Origin: Aquila chrysaetos chrysaetos
Taxonomy: Eukaryota; Chordata; Aves; Accipitriformes; Accipitridae
Assembly: GCF_900496995.4 (NCBI RefSeq)
Contig: NC_044012.1
Span: forward strand, 1,364,001-1,428,000
Direction: 5' to 3'
DNA: 64,000 bases
The notes under the pieces are model-generated. The model saw only the letters and a list, made by a program, of their open reading frames with translations, did not search any database and was not told where the DNA came from. Each line of letters starts with the position of its first letter. The first letter of the stretch is position 1. The position numbers and the translations under genes are program-made. Positions 61,409-64,000 of the stretch are shown piece after piece.

Positions 61409-62055
61409 GGCGGCTGCCTCTGGCGCCTCGGTCTCCAGGCAACGGGCGGGCGGATCTCGCGAGATTTGCGCGGCGGACGGACACGCCCCCTAGCAACGCG
61501 GGGCCCCGCCCTAGTAACGGCGGCGGGGCCTACTCCCGGCCTGGCGGGGGGAGCCGGACCGGGCCGGGGGGGGGGGGGGGGTCCTCACTATTCCGGGGCC
61601 CGCAACCCCTCTGCACCCCCCGGGATCACCGCTGCGCCCCGTGCCACGGGTCGCCCCGGCATCCCCGGCCCCCGCAGCTGGGGTCCCCCCGCCGCCCCGA
61701 CTCCCCTCCGCGACCCCGCCGCACGCCCGGGGTCCCCGCTGCACCCCCGGTTCCCCCTGGGTTCCCCCCCCCCGGATCTCCTCTACATCCCGGATCTTCC
61801 CCCCCACACCCCGGTCCCTTCCGCACCCCCGCGCCGTGCCTCCCGCCCCACCGGGTCTTTCTCCGCACCCACCGCCCCCCCCCCCGCGCTGTCCCCGGTC
61901 CCCCGGGGTAGGCGGGGCCTGTTCCCCAGCCCCGCCCCCAGCCCCGCCCCCGCCGCGGCGGGCAGGAGGGTGCGGGCTGCGGGCTGGCACCGGGCCCGCC
62001 CCGCCCAGCACCGGCACCGGCACCGGCACCGGGCACCGGGCACCGGCACCGGCCC
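61409..62055. promoter_or_regulatory. GAS8/DBNDD1 bidirectional CpG-rich promoter
   Basis: A 647-bp GC-rich gap between oppositely directed start codons. It contains GTCTCCAGGCAAC at 61431-61443, an RFX X-box differing from GTNRCC-N-RGYAAC at one position, with further RGYAAC half-sites at 61492-61497 and 61513-61518. It also contains the palindrome TCTCGCGAGA at 61455-61464, known as a BANP/ZBTB33-type core promoter element. X-boxes fit the ciliary role of GAS8. Confidence 0.6.
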
Positions 62056-62086
62056 ATGGAGGCTCCGGGAGCGACCGGCACCGTAG
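62056..62086 (+). CDS. DBNDD1: DBNDD1 first coding exon (partial gene)
   Basis: An ATG in a CpG-rich context opens MEAPGATGTV and is followed by a clean donor, TAG/GTGAGG, at 62086. Human DBNDD1 (dysbindin domain containing 1) begins MEPPEGAGTG as recalled and lies head to head with GAS8, which supports the call. No later exon with the dysbindin-like segment was found up to 64000, so the remaining exons should lie outside the window. The short match makes this mainly a synteny-based assignment. Confidence 0.55.
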
Positions 62087-62227
62087 GTGAGGGCGGGGGG
62101 AGTTGGCGGGGGGGGGGGGCGGGTGGGGAGCGGGGAACGGACCGGTACGCCCATCACCGCGGCCCCGGGGCGGGCGGAACCGGGGCGGGCCCCGCGGGGC
62201 GGGAGTACGGGGCAGGGGGGGGGGCCG

Positions 62228-62345
62228 GGGGTGCACAAGGAGATGTAGGGGGGGTGTGTGCAAGGGGTGTGTGTGCAAGGGGTGTGTGTGCAAGGGGGTG
62301 TGTGCAAGGGGGTGTGTACGGGGATGCGGGGGGGGTATGCAAGGG
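62228..62345. repeat. 18-bp minisatellite, DBNDD1 intron 1
   Basis: Repeated GGGGTGTGTGTGCAA-type units of about 18 bases, with G-run length variation. Likely simple repeat expansion in the intron. Confidence 0.7.
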
Positions 62346-62689
62346 GGGGGGTGTGTGTGAGCGGGGGGGGGTTGAATTGGGGGTGCAGGGGGCTCTGGCT
62401 GGGGGTGCGGGGGGGGTGTGTGCAAGGGGGGGTGCGGGAGGGTATGCATGAGGGTGCGGGGGTGCAAGGGGGGGCGCAGATGCGCATGGGGGGAGCGTGT
62501 GTGTGCCCCGGTGTGGGGTACGTGTGGGGCTGTGCTGGGGGGGGCCCGGCTGCAGGGGTGGGGGTCGGTGGGATGGGGGGCTGGGGGCGGGGGGGGACAC
62601 GCACACAGCACAGGCAGGGGGTGTCTGTGCGGGCAAGTGTGTGCAGGGGGAGTCTGGGATGGGGGTCTGGGTGTGCAGTGGGGTGCCCA

Positions 62690-62870
62690 CGGGATGTGGG
62701 GGTACGGTGGGGTGCCCGGGGGGGGGGGGGTGCACGGTGGGGCGCCCAGGTGACGTGGGGGTGCAGTGGGGTGCCGAGGGGATGTGGGGGTGCAGTGGGG
62801 TGCCAGGCCAGGGTACAGGGTGCCTGGGGCACGCTGAGGTGCGGGGGGGGTGCCCGGCAGGGAGGTGGGT
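62690..62870. repeat. ~36-bp G-rich minisatellite, DBNDD1 intron 1
   Basis: Units around GTGGGGGTGCAGTGGGGTGCC recur with a period near 36 bases. The minus-strand proline-rich open frame spanning this area is a by-product of the repeat. Confidence 0.6.
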
Positions 62871-64000
62871 ACCGGGGCACAGACACCCCCGTGCAGGTGT
62901 GCCGGTGCTGGTGGAGGAGCGTGGAGGGCTGGGGTGCTCAGGGACGGGGTGGTGGCCGTGCCGGTGGAGCCGGGGGGGCCCCCGGTATTAGAGGGGGGCT
63001 GCGGTGGGGTCCTGCACGGTGACACGGGTGGCAGTGGGGCTCCTGTACATGCCCGTCCCTCCCGTACGTGCCCCGCGCACGGCTGTGCCGCAGCCCCTGT
63101 CGCGGTGGCAGCCCCGGCCGTGCCCTCCCGTGGCACCGAGGGCACCGGGCCCTTCAGAGCCACGCGGGAGGACGGTGCCACCGGCCCGGGCACCGGCCAG
63201 GAGCGGGGCCGATGCCGGTGGGGTGGCAAGAGCCGGCTGCCGCCTGGCTCTGCGGTTTGACGTGAGTCAGCAGAGCGGTGTGCGGGGAGGGAGCCCTGAT
63301 GCCGGCCCCGTTCCCCGCCAGGCAGCCGGTGAGCCCAGGCCGGAGCGGGGCGGCGTGGCCGGCGGCGTGGCCGGCGGCGTGGCGTGACCATGCAGGCGGA
63401 GGCCAGAGGGGATTTCTGCGGCAGAGACCAGCACCCCGGTGGGTGGGGGCTCGGGGAGGGGGCGAGAGCGGGGTCGGGAGGCTGCCGGTGGCAGGGGACA
63501 ACACGCTCCAGGCGGTGACACCGCCGTGTCACCCACCGGCGCGTGGGGTGGGATGGCAGGAGTGGGCACCCCCCGGGGAGCTCTTCCCGGCATTGGAGCG
63601 GGATGAGGACCCCGCTTCCCGGGCGGAGGGACGTGCCGGCAGTGCGGGGTGCCTGGTCCCACCTTGCGGGGTGAGGACGCGGCAGAGCCGGTGTCGGGGC
63701 AGGGGCGCGGGTGTCCCGTGGCTCCGTGTACTAGGAACAGGAACCGATCGCCCCCGTAACGTCCCTTTCCCCATCCCGGCTCCTTTGGGTTGGGGGGATT
63801 TCTGTCCCCTGCCCCGCCATCACCATCCTGGGGGGAAGGAGGAGATGCCCGTCCCCGTGCCATCTCGTCCGGCGGCGCGGTGATGGCAGGGCCCGGTGGC
63901 ATGTGGTGCCGGCTTCGTCCTGCCCCAGCACCGGCCCTGGGTGGGCTGGGGGCCCAGGCGCGGTGGTGCCCGGTGCTGCCCTGGGCACACAGGGTCTCCT
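62871..64000. other. Right edge of window, presumed DBNDD1 intron
   Basis: GC-rich sequence with no exon I can support. It contains a TGAGTCAGCA word (AP-1/Maf type) at 63263-63272 and short GGCGTGGCC triplets near 63350. Confidence 0.4.

Noticed and set aside
61511-63532. 673-codon open frame on the minus strand
   Set aside because: Histidine/proline-rich repeats mirror the minisatellites of the DBNDD1 intron; no family resemblance.

Overview
The window is vertebrate nuclear DNA, most likely from a bird. The coding exons are short and introns compact, the DNA is very GC- and CpG-rich, and two 5'-truncated CR1 LINEs are present. Two of the genes match, from memory, the linked chicken cadherin pair K-CAM/B-cadherin and L-CAM/E-cadherin. 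Every gene is split into exons, so gene intervals run from start to stop codon and exon coordinates are given in the text. All coordinates were read by hand and individual splice edges may be off by a base or so.

Layout. 1-3030: minisatellite and GC-rich flank with no gene I can support. 3231-30124 (minus): TANGO6 in about 17 exons, with a promoter built from a 47-bp repeat carrying YY1-like boxes (30119-30410). 32346-41036 (minus): CDH1 (L-CAM/E-cadherin), 16 exons, with a long intron 2 that holds an HNF-1-like site. 42433-48525 (minus): a second classical cadherin, CDH3 (K-CAM/B-cadherin), 15 exons. 49735-50968 (plus): an inverted, 3'-truncated third cadherin. 52301-53001 (plus): URAH (5-hydroxyisourate hydrolase). 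53485-61408 (minus): GAS8/DRC4, 11 exons. 61409-62055: a head-to-head promoter with X-box-like sites and a TCTCGCGAGA palindrome. 62056-62086 (plus): what looks like the first coding exon of DBNDD1, the rest lying beyond the window.

How it fits together. CDH3-CDH1-TANGO6 is the order and orientation known on human 16q22.1, and URAH-GAS8-DBNDD1 is the set known on human 16q24.3, so the window joins two blocks that are apart in human. The two full cadherins encode calcium-dependent epithelial adhesion molecules with catenin-binding tails. TANGO6 is a secretory-pathway/HEAT-type protein, GAS8 a ciliary dynein regulator, and URAH a purine-catabolism enzyme.

Most interesting. The inverted cadherin contains a tract of about 540 bp, introns included, that is almost identical to CDH1, while its flanks have diverged; this points to recent gene conversion between inverted copies. 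Its last exon could splice in frame to URAH. A second conversion tract covers the last exons of CDH1 and CDH3. At least six coding C/G runs are exactly one base too long for the conserved reading frame, which looks like a systematic sequence artefact and should be resolved before any gene here is called broken.
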